Shown here in pieces: positions 35,260-44,376 of a stretch of 64,000 bases of DNA. The position numbers and the translations under genes were made by a program. Under the pieces are notes generated by a model. The model searched no databases. It was not told the DNA's origin and saw nothing but the letters and a program-made list of their open reading frames with translations. The DNA is from a bacterium (lineage in GTDB: Bacteria; Zhuqueibacterota; Zhuqueibacteria; Residuimicrobiales; Oceaniaggregativiventaceae), in the NCBI GenBank assembly GCA_029565675.1, contig JAKQNP010000002.1, positions 682,001 to 746,000 on the forward strand. Direction: 5' to 3'. Each line of letters begins with the position of its first letter. Within the stretch, counting starts at the first letter, position 1.

Positions 35260-37989
35260 TTATTTGATCAAAAGCATTTTAATCGATTGTGTCCATTTCG
35301 CTGTTTTGCATCGGCAGAGGTAAACGCCGGTGGCGACTGCAGCCCCGCTGTCGTTGTTGCCGTCCCAACTGATCGTTTTCTCGCCCGGCTGTTCCGCCCG
35401 GTCGCAGAGGGTTCGGACTTTTTGGCCGGTTAGATTATAAATGTCCATCTGAACATGGACGGGCTCGGCGACGAAAAATTCGATGGTGGTTGAACTGTTG
35501 AAGGGGTTGGGATAGTTTTGCGCCAGCCTGAATTGCTTGGGGATTGTCTCGTGATGCTCGATGCCGGTTGCGCTCCCCGGTACCTCGATCAGCGCCGTCA
35601 TTGTCAAGCCCGATGCAGAGATGTTCTTGATGTTGAATCCGCTCGGAGTCCCGTCGGCCCACTTTAGTGTCGCATGGCTCGGGTTTGCATCGACGGACAG
35701 CAGGTCATAGCCCGTCTGCGGATCTGAACCGTCCCATAGGGCTTGTGCATTGTTGAAAGGAGGGCCATATACCGGTCGAATCATCCGAATAGCCCGGCGG
35801 CCCCAATCCTTTGGATTGATGGTCGCCCACTCGCCGGCCGTGACGCCGGCTGGCGCAGCCAGGTTTTCATAGATGTTGGGATCTTCGATGATATGCCAAA
35901 CCGCCAGGCCGGCGTCCGGCAGGTTGGTATCGTATGCCAGATTGGGCTGCCGGTTCTCGACCATAAAATATTCCTGTTCGCCGTGTTTGGGATCGTACAA
36001 GATATAGGCCACATGCGATTGCTCGATGGCGGTGATCGGGATAGTCATGGTTTGGGTGACAAGGGCCGGCTGCACCCAGCCAAGGCGGATTTTCAGAAAG
36101 GGGTCCAGATGGCTGTCGCAATAGGAGATATCCATCAGCGAATAGGCACCTGCCGCATATGGCATAAAAAAGCCAAAGTACAAATCCGGAAGGTTGAAAT
36201 AGGCACGTCCCAGTTTATCTGCCACGCCCGCAAGATTGGGCGGCACTCCCGGGTAGATTTCGACGATGAGAGGCAGGGTGACACCATCGACGATGAGCGG
36301 CTCTGCAGCGGGATATTCTCGGCTGACCGGCGTGCCCACGGTTCCGAACGGCTCATTTTGCGGGATGATCATCAGGACAACCAATTCTTCCGGAGTCAGC
36401 TGATGATCGCCGTTGGCATCATAGTCTGCAAAATTAAAGGTCGCATCGGCATCGATGATCGCCTCGGTCCACTTTAAGACGTGTGGATGGATCCATCCGT
36501 CACCATTGTTGTCGCTTGGATCTTCCGGCCCCCAATAGTAGGAGACTTCTTTTTTGGCATCATACCAGCCTTTAATACCGGCATTCTGGAGATCAAGCCG
36601 GCTATGTGAGTTCACATCATAAAAATGGCGCACGCTGTTGGTTGCGCCAAAGAGCAATTGCTCCACATCTGCCAGCGACGGCGCCGGATGGTCGGGGCGA
36701 TGCGGGTCCCAGCAGATGGTCAAAAGATGCCGTTCTCCGTTAGCCGGCACGAGTCCGGCAAACAGACCATTCATGTCGGGACAGGGCGCCCGGAAAGCGA
36801 TAACAGTCAAGTTGCGGTCGCCGACGTAGGCTGTGCCGCCGGCGTCCACCTTCCATTGCAGAACAATCTGATGGGCGCCGCCGGACACTCCGCGGCTGAT
36901 GAAATGAAAACTGCAGACCCCATCAAAATAAACAGCGGTTAAAACCACATCTGAAGGAGATACCGGTTGGCCATCGATCAGTGCTCGCACAAACATTCTC
37001 TTGTCATTGAACGTATAGGCTTCAGCGGAGAAAGCGATGCAGAGTTGACTGTTCTCGGGAATCGTCACATTTGCGCTCATTCCAGGAACATCGACAAACG
37101 ATGAAGATTCGATCGAAACACTCGGCCCGCTTGGTGCGCTCACACTGGCAATCATCCCTTCACCTGCCTGGCGGGCTATCGGTTTTGCGTGACCCACCGT
37201 CAGGGTGCGATCGCCGAGAAACCCGGTTGCCCCGCTGTCGACATACCATTGCGTTTGCACGGTGTGGTTGCCGGCCGCCAGGCTGGGAGCGCAAAAGGTA
37301 AAGGATCGGGTTCCATAGAAAGGACTGGCACAAAAGACCACATCGCTGGGCTGGACTGGTTGACCATCGACAAGCGCGCGAACAAACATGCGTTTGCCTG
37401 CTGTTACCTCAGCTTCTGCATTGAGGGTGATGAAAAGATCGCTTGCCTGTAACAGCTCAACCGTCGTGTTCAGATGAGGAATATCCTGAAAACTGCTGAG
37501 GGTGGTACTCACGTCCGGCCCGCTGGGAGCGGCGATTGTCTGGATATGATTGGGCGCCGTGGCGATCCACAGGGAGCGGTCGCCGAATTGCGCCAGTCCG
37601 CCGCTATCCACTTTATATTGGATCACGGCTTCGTGCTGTCCGCCTCCGACCTCAGCGCTGAATTGAAAAGTATGGGTGCTGCGAAAATTGCCGTTGACCA
37701 GAATGACATCCGAAGGGGAAGCGACCTCCCCATCGATGAGCGCGCGCACAAACATGCGGGTGTTTCCGGTGGTGTAGCATTCCGCCGACACGCTGATGCA
37801 CACATTGCCGGGTGCATACTGAAAGAACGTCAGCGAAAGCCCGGGCACATCGACAAAAAAAGTGGTCGCAATGCCGACCTGGGGTCCGCTGGGCGGTGCA
37901 GTGACGTAAAGGTAACCCATGGAAAAAGACAACGGTGCGCACAAAAGCGATATGCCGGCGATCAGTAACGCCATCTTATTTGTCCTCAT
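35260..37989 (-). CDS. T9SS-secreted M6-like protein with lost zinc site
   Basis: ATG 37989 with AAGGA upstream is chosen over ATG 38004. A signal peptide (MALLIAGISLLCAPLSF) is followed by three tandem repeats of about 125 residues. Each begins APPSGPQV, APSGPDVS or APSGPSVS and contains TxxxRMFVRALxDG and GDRxLxV. Next comes an immune-inhibitor-A (M6)-like region with LPDLYF, AGAYSLMDIS and KIRLGWVQP, and an EF-hand-like DYDANGDHQL. At the place of the M6 HExxH the sequence is DKLGR (591-595), so both zinc His and the catalytic Glu are gone. A T9SS domain ends it (NYPNPFNSSTTIEFF, WDGNNDSGA). It is probably a non-catalytic surface binding protein. Confidence 0.85.
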   Translation of the reverse strand: MRTNKMALLIAGISLLCAPLSFSMGYLYVTAPPSGPQVGIATTFFVDVPGLSLTFFQYAPGNVCISVSAECYTTGNTRMFVRALIDGEVASPSDVILVNGNFRSTHTFQFSAEVGGGQHEAVIQYKVDSGGLAQFGDRSLWIATAPNHIQTIAAPSGPDVSTTLSSFQDIPHLNTTVELLQASDLFITLNAEAEVTAGKRMFVRALVDGQPVQPSDVVFCASPFYGTRSFTFCAPSLAAGNHTVQTQWYVDSGATGFLGDRTLTVGHAKPIARQAGEGMIASVSAPSGPSVSIESSSFVDVPGMSANVTIPENSQLCIAFSAEAYTFNDKRMFVRALIDGQPVSPSDVVLTAVYFDGVCSFHFISRGVSGGAHQIVLQWKVDAGGTAYVGDRNLTVIAFRAPCPDMNGLFAGLVPANGERHLLTICWDPHRPDHPAPSLADVEQLLFGATNSVRHFYDVNSHSRLDLQNAGIKGWYDAKKEVSYYWGPEDPSDNNGDGWIHPHVLKWTEAIIDADATFNFADYDANGDHQLTPEELVVLMIIPQNEPFGTVGTPVSREYPAAEPLIVDGVTLPLIVEIYPGVPPNLAGVADKLGRAYFNLPDLYFGFFMPYAAGAYSLMDISYCDSHLDPFLKIRLGWVQPALVTQTMTIPITAIEQSHVAYILYDPKHGEQEYFMVENRQPNLAYDTNLPDAGLAVWHIIEDPNIYENLAAPAGVTAGEWATINPKDWGRRAIRMIRPVYGPPFNNAQALWDGSDPQTGYDLLSVDANPSHATLKWADGTPSGFNIKNISASGLTMTALIEVPGSATGIEHHETIPKQFRLAQNYPNPFNSSTTIEFFVAEPVHVQMDIYNLTGQKVRTLCDRAEQPGEKTISWDGNNDSGAAVATGVYLCRCKTAKWTQSIKMLLIK

Positions 37990-38587
37990 AGCCGATCCTT
38001 TCATTTTGGAGTCGAGTGTTTCTTAAAAAGGGGAGCGCGGATTTTCATCGAACAGAGATCCGGTGTTGCCTTTTCTTTGCATCCACAATGGCGCGGATCG
38101 GACCCGATGGGAGAATGGCTGAAAATGGAATGGATACGATTTCACGCTTAACGGAACCAACCCATCTCACTGCGGTGCGAGATCCCTCTTTTTCGGTTTT
38201 GCATTCGATCAGCCCGGATCCGGCTGTTGAGATGATCTCTGCAAGGTTGCGGTCAGGTCCGTGATGGGTGCGATAGCCATATGGCTCAGGAAAAGCTTTG
38301 CGCGGTTGACAGGCACCGTTTTCGGTGCCAGGGCAATGTGTGTGCCTTGATCGGCGAGGAATAGGAATCGCTGAGCAATTGGTGTTCGAATATAAAAAAA
38401 GGCACAACATATCTTTCCTCTGGATCGATACATCATGCCTTCATATGCAGACAATGGCTGTTCCCGGCAAGCCATGCGGGGTTCAATCAAGTATAATCGA
38501 AAAACCGACACAACGCAAGGGCAAACTTTGTTTCGCAGGTGCTTCGATTCTGTTTACGTGTTTTGTAAAAAAATAAGCCAACAGCGC
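37990..38587. other. Gene-free region
   Basis: Open frames on either strand here lack ribosome sites and family features. It contains the upstream region of the M6-like gene and ends at the second repeat array. No continuation of the truncated toxin reading frame is visible on the far side of that array. Confidence 0.5.
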
Positions 38588-38972
38588 CGGAAGAGCATTT
38601 CGAATTTATAAGAGCATTTCGAATGTCGAATTGCGGATTTCGAATTTAGGAGAGCATTTCGAATAGCGGATTGGGGAGAAAAGCATTTCGAATAGCGGAT
38701 TGCGGAGAAAAGCATTTCGAATAGCGGATTGCGGAGAAGAGCATTTCGAATGTTGAATGTCGAATTTCGAATTTAGAAGAGCATTTCGAATAGCGGATTG
38801 CGGAGAGGAGCATTTCGAATGTCGAATGTCGAATGTCGAATTTAAAAGAGCATTTCGTAGAGCGAATTGCGAAGAAGAGCCACTCAGATTTCGTATTTCG
38901 AAATTCGAAATCCGAAATGCTCTTTCCAATGTTCTTCGCATTTCGAAATCCGAAATTCGAAATGCTTTTCAA
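38588..38972 (-). repeat. Degenerate short-repeat array, mostly inverted relative to the 32.2-kb array
   Basis: About ten units of AGAGCATTTCGAAT joined to AGCGGATTGCGGAG or GTCGAATTT occupy 38588-38885. Then about three units switch to the opposite orientation (CGAAATCCGAAATGCTCTTT) up to 38972. The reversal point is near 38890. The array runs into the 3' end of the AbiEii-like gene. Confidence 0.85.
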
Positions 38973-39312
38973 ATGCCTTCTGCACGGCAATCCCGGCGCG
39001 AGATTTTTCCTGGACCTCGAGGATGATTCCCTCCCCGGCGCAATCCTTTTGTACGGACTCGAGATAGCGCTGCCAGCGAAAAGCAGGATTGGCTTGCTTG
39101 AGCAAGAAGTCAAGATCCTCGGAAAAGCGATTCATGCCATAGAGGATCCGCAGACAGGTCCCGCCGTGGAAAACAGCTTGCTGGAACAGGCCGGCGCGAG
39201 AAAGCCCTGCTAGTACATATTGCTGCAGGATTTCCTGCAAAGCGTTTTCTTGCTCGATGGCATTGGACGGTGCATAGTAAGCCAAACGAGAGCTCAATAT
39301 TCTATCCAGCAT
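38884..39312 (-). pseudogene. AbiEii-type nucleotidyltransferase toxin, truncated by repeat array
   Basis: The first 115 or so residues fit the AbiEii/AbiGii family, including the nucleotidyltransferase core HGGTCLRILYGMNRFSEDLD. The true sequence ends at AGIAVQKAFEKH; after that the frame reads through repeat DNA as FRISK-type peptide to the stop at 38884. Family members are usually about 250 to 300 residues, so roughly half is missing. It overlaps the antitoxin gene by 11 bases, the normal AbiE layout. Toxicity is probably lost. Confidence 0.75.
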
Positions 39313-39961
39313 TTCCCACTGCTCCTTTTAATCGCTGCAGATAGGATCGCACACGAAGACTGCGCAAACTCGACAGAATGTCATCCAGTCCGGCAAAAGA
39401 GATCTGGTGCAAATCCTCTTCTTCGATGCGCAGCGATTCGGTGAGGTAGGACAATCCATCGTTTTGCCAGGTGATGGAGTGGTTCAAATAAACCATGTCT
39501 GTGATCGCTCGCAGAGGCGTGGCGATAAAGGTCCAACAATCATGATTGATTTGAACAGATTCGACACCGGCCCGCGGCATCTGCAGAGGCACGCGTTGAA
39601 AGCTAAAAACACCCAGCGGTGTGGTAAAGGTGCGGCTGCGTTCACTGGTTACGCTGCTTGTTTGGTAGACCGCTTCGGGAATGAGGTGATGCCAGGCCAA
39701 GGCGGATTCCAGACTGATGTGCGAGGGGTAGTGCAACAAAGCGGCGATCTGAAAAGGGTGCGGTTCGGATTTGCGATAGCGGCCATCGAGCACAAAAAGT
39801 CCGGGTTTTAGACGCAGAATCTCTCCGGCTTGCAGGGCGCGATGCACCAGCAGATTGCGCGCGCCTGTGGTGGCGTCCGGAAACAGATTGACGATGACCG
39901 TCGCATCGAAGAGGCCGCCCGGCGGCGCGAGATGAAAGACTTTTTCAGTCAGGGTTTGCAT
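39302..39961 (-). CDS. AbiEi-type antitoxin/transcriptional regulator
   Basis: This 219-residue protein has an N-terminal winged-helix region (LLVHRALQAGEILRLKPGLF, VLDGRYRKS) and a middle with IAALLHYPSHISLESALAWH, the pattern of AbiEi/COG5340 proteins. The C-terminal part has FIATPLRAITDMVYL and SYLQRLKGAVGNAG. AbiEi represses its own promoter and neutralises AbiEii in a type IV toxin-antitoxin pair. An operator-like palindrome lies 10 bases upstream. It appears intact while its partner toxin is truncated. Confidence 0.8.
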   Translation of the reverse strand: MQTLTEKVFHLAPPGGLFDATVIVNLFPDATTGARNLLVHRALQAGEILRLKPGLFVLDGRYRKSEPHPFQIAALLHYPSHISLESALAWHHLIPEAVYQTSSVTSERSRTFTTPLGVFSFQRVPLQMPRAGVESVQINHDCWTFIATPLRAITDMVYLNHSITWQNDGLSYLTESLRIEEEDLHQISFAGLDDILSSLRSLRVRSYLQRLKGAVGNAG

Positions 39962-39970
39962 TTATGCTTA

Positions 39971-39993
39971 TAAGTTACGGAAATCGTAAGTTA
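39971..39993 (-). promoter_or_regulatory. Palindromic operator upstream of AbiEi-type gene
   Basis: Arms TAAGTTACG (39971-39979) and CGTAAGTTA (39985-39993) are inverted repeats with one mismatch, separated by GAAAT. It is immediately upstream of the antitoxin start. AbiEi proteins are known to bind inverted repeats in their own promoters, so autoregulation is likely. Confidence 0.6.
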
Positions 39994-41204
39994 AATGCAA
40001 GAATAAAGTCGATTGTGACTTGGCGATCGGGCCAGCGGAGCAGCTTGCATTTTTTATCTCGACCAAACCGATCAACGAACACCACATCTTGAAACAGTCC
40101 AACCTTGTCGTTCACATTGTCTCATGCCCGGGCGCTGCCTGGGCACGCAGCTGGCCGGCCCTGCCGGCGGATACAATCTCGTCTGAATCAATCAACAAGC
40201 ACCAAGCATGAAAAAAGCCAACCTCGCTGTTCACATTTTTTACTTTTGCCTTTTGCCTTTTACCTTGATTCACCAGCGGAGTTTATGAATCGGCATGTAC
40301 AGGTTGTGGCGTTTCGCTCGCGGTAATAAGGCTTTTTTGTATTTGGAAATCCCTTTCATTTGTTTGCCCTCTCCATCGGTTTTTCCAATCGTTTTTGAGA
40401 TTTGGTTATAGAGTCCATGCGGGGCACACTATTGGGATCTCTTTGACCACGACCTCCAGTGAATGCATTCGACAGTCCGGGTCTTGAAATCTTTACAAAT
40501 TGGTATTATTTGCTGTCTCACCCAGCGAGAAAACCAACAAATCCATTTAACCTACAAAAAAGAAAACACATCCAAATATAGTTTTTTACTTGCGCCAGAC
40601 TCCAATAATAGGTATAATTAAAATAAGAGAAAAAATCAACGGAGGTGGCAACAAAGTTGATCTAAATCCTCCTATTGACTTTGTATTGAGTGGTGCATCA
40701 GCTACCAATCTTACATTTATTCCCTCTGGCCATACCCCGGGATTGGGGTCACCGGGGATCCTTCCTCCTCTTCTTCTCTTCTGAATCCGATGGCCCATCA
40801 AATAGCAGTTATTTTTTCTTCACGGTTTAAAGAATTTTAGTATTCATTGATCATGATAGTTTGGCGAGACTTTGTTGGGTTCGTTGGCCAAATCCTCTGA
40901 ATCTTTGACAGATGAAGCGAATAAACTTTCATGGACTTAAATTTCTGAAAATCTTTAAGGCGATTTTAAGATGGCTTTGTTGCAATACCGAGGAACAGCA
41001 TCGGCCTGAAGACTAATAGGGCATGGGGATTAAATTCATTCACAATCATTGGATCTAAAACTTGTGTTAACGAGAAGAAATTAACAAATGAATCGAGGAG
41101 ATCGGAGTATCTGCTTGTCTCTAAAGCCTGAAAGGGAATGGCAAAGTAAAACATGGAAATTTAAATTTCAGTTTTTGGGATGGTAATCAAATTAGGGGTG
41201 ATCG
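39994..41204. other. Gene-poor boundary region
   Basis: No frame here has both a ribosome site and recognisable features. There is a GCCC/GGGC hairpin near 40126-40144. A tract of TTTTGCCTTTTGCCTTTTAC type at about 40240 also occurs in related form near 34215. Two overlapping opposite-strand frames (40586-40801) remain possible but unsupported. Base composition becomes noticeably richer in A and T from about 40.3 kb. Confidence 0.4.
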
Positions 41205-42383
41205 ATGGGAAAATTGATATTCATCAGCTATTCCAGCAAGGATTCAGCGGATGCTAAAAGAATATGCAAAATTTTTGAAAAAAATGGTCTTAATTGTTGG
41301 ATTGCACCCCGAGATGTGAGACCTGGGTTTGATTGGGATGAAGAAATCGTTGATGCGATTGAACAAACCCAATTTTTTGTTCTGCTGTTGTCCCATAATT
41401 CAAATATTTCTAATCATGTCAAACGAGAACTAGAACTGGCCCAGACCCAGGAAAAGCATATTTTACCGATCAGAATTGAAGATGTCGAGCCGAGCAAAAG
41501 CCTAAAATATTATATCTCGCACAAACACTGCATCGACGCTATCGAACCCCCGCTGGAAACGAAAATAGGGCCAGCAATTCAAATTATAAAGTCATTGCAT
41601 GACAATGGCGAAGATCCTCCACCATCGCCTGCACCGCAAACAAGGGTTGAAACAACCAATTCACTAAAACATTTCTGCCGGTCTTGGCCGTTCAAGTTAC
41701 TGGTATTCATAACCATTGCTGTTGCCACAGCCGGTTATTTTATTCGAGAAACGAGAATCAACGAAGCTAAAATACTAAGCTCGATTGCCCAAGGTGAATT
41801 TGCAGAAATGCCGCTCAAGCGACTGAATACTCCCAAGAGTCCCGGCATGCAGCAGTTGGCTGAACAAGTTGGCAATCCACTTCAGATGAAAGTCAACTTT
41901 ATCTATCTCGACGACGATCAAGCACGTTTGCAGAACATGTCAACCATGAGCATTTTGCAAAATGTCGAACTGGACAGTACCATGGGCTATCGCTTCGAAG
42001 TGCAGGTTGATCAACCCTGCTTCTTCTATTTGTTCCAATTCGAAGGCAAATCGACGGTTGAGCTGCTTTTCCCTATTTCTAGCTTTGACCTAGAAAATCA
42101 TTTTTTGCAAGATAATCGGTTATATCTTATACCTGGCGGTGTCAACTATTTTTTCTTGAAAGCATCTGATACCCGCCGTGTAATGACTATTTATTTGCTC
42201 GGCTCGCTATGGCGTGCTACGGATATCGAAAAAATATGCCAATGCTATGATCAAGCGGAAAAACCTGAGCAGAAAAAAGAGCTTCGCGATCAGCTGTTGC
42301 AACAGATACAGAAACGAAGCCAGGCTCTTGAGACGGGCTGGAAAGGTCTTTACGTTCAAAAATGGGCTTTATGGAGAAACTAG
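41205..42383 (+). CDS. TIR domain-membrane helix-DUF4384-like protein
   Basis: Residues 1-130 are a TIR domain: LIFISYSSKDSADAKRICKI, WIAPRDVRPGFDWDEEIVDA and FFVLLLSHNSN. E75 in HVKRELEL is at the catalytic Glu position of NADase TIRs. A Pro-rich linker leads to one helix (163-180, FKLLVFITIAVATAGYFI) preceded by basic residues, so the TIR should be cytosolic and the rest periplasmic. The C-terminal 200 residues resemble DUF4384 (GYRFEVQVDQPCFFYLFQFE, STVELLFP). They are nearly the same as the C-terminal half of the protein at 44377. AGGGGTGA precedes ATG 41205. A role as a membrane-triggered NAD-consuming effector or TIR signalling adaptor is inferred. Confidence 0.88.
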   Translation: MGKLIFISYSSKDSADAKRICKIFEKNGLNCWIAPRDVRPGFDWDEEIVDAIEQTQFFVLLLSHNSNISNHVKRELELAQTQEKHILPIRIEDVEPSKSLKYYISHKHCIDAIEPPLETKIGPAIQIIKSLHDNGEDPPPSPAPQTRVETTNSLKHFCRSWPFKLLVFITIAVATAGYFIRETRINEAKILSSIAQGEFAEMPLKRLNTPKSPGMQQLAEQVGNPLQMKVNFIYLDDDQARLQNMSTMSILQNVELDSTMGYRFEVQVDQPCFFYLFQFEGKSTVELLFPISSFDLENHFLQDNRLYLIPGGVNYFFLKASDTRRVMTIYLLGSLWRATDIEKICQCYDQAEKPEQKKELRDQLLQQIQKRSQALETGWKGLYVQKWALWRN

Positions 42384-43028
42384 TGCGAGCAAAAGAACAG
42401 GTCAAATACATTTAATAATTTATACAAAACCCTTTTCTAAAGCAATAAGGAGGAAGACAAGCTCCTGGCAGATGAGTTTACGAACAAAAACAAACATTGC
42501 TTTGTTGGCTTTTCAGTGAATCTAGGTTTGAGAGACTGCCGCGATCCATGATACATCGCAGCATGATAAATCAGCAAATCATCCTTGCCTTTACCAAATA
42601 CAAACAACATGATGAGAGAGAAAGATGTCGATAGAAAAAGAATATACATTTGTCCATGAACAGGATCAGAGTGAAAAGGATCCAGCCTGGTTCTGTAAGA
42701 AATGCAGTATGAGTTTTTGCGTTTTAAAATAGTAATTGAAAAAAAGCTTCATGCCCGTCTTTATTTGATATGCAATTTGGGTGTCGCTTTTACCATATAC
42801 AGCAAAGTACCGATTATCTAAAAGCTATAATTTAAATTTGAGTTTTCTCGACTTTTTGCAGGATTAAAGGAAATTAACAAACAATATATCTCGGCAGTAA
42901 GGGAGGAATTGAGTCCGCAATATTGCAGGCGATACTAAACGGCAAAATCGAAAAAAAATCTCAAAAAAAAACATAACCAGCCAATATTACCAGTAGCTGA
43001 ACAGGGCAGGGCAAAGAGAGAGTGTGCT
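42384..43028. other. Region without a long gene between TIR and sigma-factor genes
   Basis: It holds only very short frames, the best being the 35-codon one at 42625. An AAGGAGG ribosome-site-like sequence at 42447-42454 is not followed by a normal start codon at useful distance. The stretch before 43029 is strongly A-rich and may be the leader of the sigma-factor gene. Confidence 0.4.
42625..42732 (+). CDS. Possible 35-residue Cys-rich peptide
   Basis: ATG 42625 opens a 35-codon frame ending in WFCKKCSMSFCVLK. The CxxC plus a third Cys could bind zinc. The ribosome site (GAGAGAGAAAG) is weak. Other proteins of this locus (43794, 54684) also have Cys-rich ends, which is the only reason to list it. 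Confidence 0.3.
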   Translation: MSIEKEYTFVHEQDQSEKDPAWFCKKCSMSFCVLK

Positions 43029-43763
43029 ATGGAAGAGAATTCAAGTGGTAATATTAATAAATACTTACCATTGCTCTACAATGTTGCGCGTTACCGTTAT
43101 AATAAATTGCGACGTCTGATGATAAAACAAATCGAGTATACCGAATTGGTCAATATTGGCTTCTTTGGTTTGAATGAGGCAATCCGGACATTTGATCCTG
43201 GGAAAAAGTGTTCGTTCGAGTCTTATGCGTGGTTCAAAATCAATTGTGCAATCAGTCATGAGATGCGTGTTCGTGATCCCCTCTCAAAGGACAAGCGCAA
43301 TACAATAAAAAAAATACAAAAGACCGAGTCAGAATTGATGCAATTTTTGGGGCGCATGCCAATTGAAGAGGAAATTGCAGAAATGATGGGCATTTCGCTA
43401 AAAAAACTGCAAAAATTGAAAGCCTCAGTCGTTGTCGAAGAGAGTCTGGAAGGGACAAAGGATGAACCAAAAGGCCTCGCCCCTATCGATATCATTCCTG
43501 CAGAAGCGGAGAGATTTATTCCTAAAAAGGTTGAACAATCTTTAGCCAAAGCTGTAGACAATTGCATTAGAGAGTGCCTAAATGCACAACAAACACTCAT
43601 TCTTTTGCTCATGGATTCGCGAGATTTTACTGCCAAGGAGGTGGTTGAACTAATTAAAGATGAGGAGTTGGATCAGAATGCTGTTTATTATCAACGAAAT
43701 GTTGCAAGATCTTTGTTGTCTATTTGTCTGCATAAAAGTGGTTATGTTATCGCAGATCTATAA
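43029..43763 (+). CDS. Sigma-70 family RNA polymerase sigma factor (FliA/SigB-like)
   Basis: Region 2 is clear: YLPLLYNVARYRYNKLRRLM, YTELVNIGFFGLNEAIRTFD and SFESYAWFKINCAISHEMR. This is followed by RDPLSKDKRNTIKKIQKTES and the region-3 pattern LGRMPIEEEIAEMMGISLKK. Region 4 is weak (LNAQQTLILLLMDSRDFTAK). It is of group 3 (FliA/SigB-like) length. It lies between the TIR gene and the zinc-finger protein gene and could control this locus. No ECF-type structure is seen. Confidence 0.85.
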   Translation: MEENSSGNINKYLPLLYNVARYRYNKLRRLMIKQIEYTELVNIGFFGLNEAIRTFDPGKKCSFESYAWFKINCAISHEMRVRDPLSKDKRNTIKKIQKTESELMQFLGRMPIEEEIAEMMGISLKKLQKLKASVVVEESLEGTKDEPKGLAPIDIIPAEAERFIPKKVEQSLAKAVDNCIRECLNAQQTLILLLMDSRDFTAKEVVELIKDEELDQNAVYYQRNVARSLLSICLHKSGYVIADL

Positions 43764-43793
43764 AGTAAAAATAAAATCAAAGGAAAACGGATT

Positions 43794-44351
43794 ATGCCAA
43801 TTATTATTACATGGAAAACAGCCTTGGCTGCTTGGGAATCAGAGTATCTAACACAAGAAACTCTTTGGCCCCACCCAACGGACGAGGAAATGCAATTGTC
43901 AATTTTGGATCCTGATATAAGGTATGCCATCGTTGAACATATTGCCCGGTGTGCTGTTTGTGCTGACCGTTTCCGGCAGCAGCAAAGAAGAGAAACCCTA
44001 TCGGTTGTACAGGGATGGACAGTTATTCAGCGCAAGGCTGCGGCTGGAGAAGCAAAAGAGTACCCAATTCTATATTTTTCAGAAAAAGGTGAATATAAAT
44101 TAGAGATCCTGCAAAGTACGGGTGGTGGTAATGAGGGACTAGTAATTTTAAGCCTGACCAACCCCAAGTGGGCAGCAGAAAGCGAGGGAAAGGAATATAT
44201 GGTTTGTGACGCACGTGGCCGCACTCTGTTACAGAAAAAGGTGACGCATGGAAAGGCCTTGCAGAAAATAGACAGACTGTATGAAATCGATGACCAGAGT
44301 TTTCTGATTCGTCCTTTAACCTCTCCAAATCAAATGCAAGGTGAGAGCTGA
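43794..44351 (+). CDS. Zinc-finger anti-sigma-like protein
   Basis: Residues around IVEHIARCAVCADRFRQQQ match the HxxxCxxC of zf-HC2 anti-sigma domains. The C-terminal 120 residues are predicted beta-rich (YPILYFSEKGEYKLEILQS ... YMVCDARGRTLLQKKVTHGK) with no recognised family and no membrane helix. AAAGGA precedes ATG 43794. It begins 30 bases after the sigma-factor gene, the standard position for a cognate anti-sigma factor. The beta-rich part may sense a ligand or pair with DUF4384-type domains; that is a guess. Confidence 0.65.
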   Translation: MPIIITWKTALAAWESEYLTQETLWPHPTDEEMQLSILDPDIRYAIVEHIARCAVCADRFRQQQRRETLSVVQGWTVIQRKAAAGEAKEYPILYFSEKGEYKLEILQSTGGGNEGLVILSLTNPKWAAESEGKEYMVCDARGRTLLQKKVTHGKALQKIDRLYEIDDQSFLIRPLTSPNQMQGES

Positions 44352-44376
44352 TCACTTAATAGGCCGATTATAGACT

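Noticed and set aside
38016-38585. Remainder of the AbiEii toxin on the far side of the repeat array
   Set aside because: No frame on the minus strand there resembles the toxin C-terminus.
38606-39113. Open frames through the second array
   Set aside because: Same repeat-derived peptide; only the AbiEii core from about 38965 to 39312 is genuine.
40586-40801. Opposite-strand short frames (71 and 64 residues)
   Set aside because: They overlap each other, have no ribosome site and no recognised family; at most one could be real.
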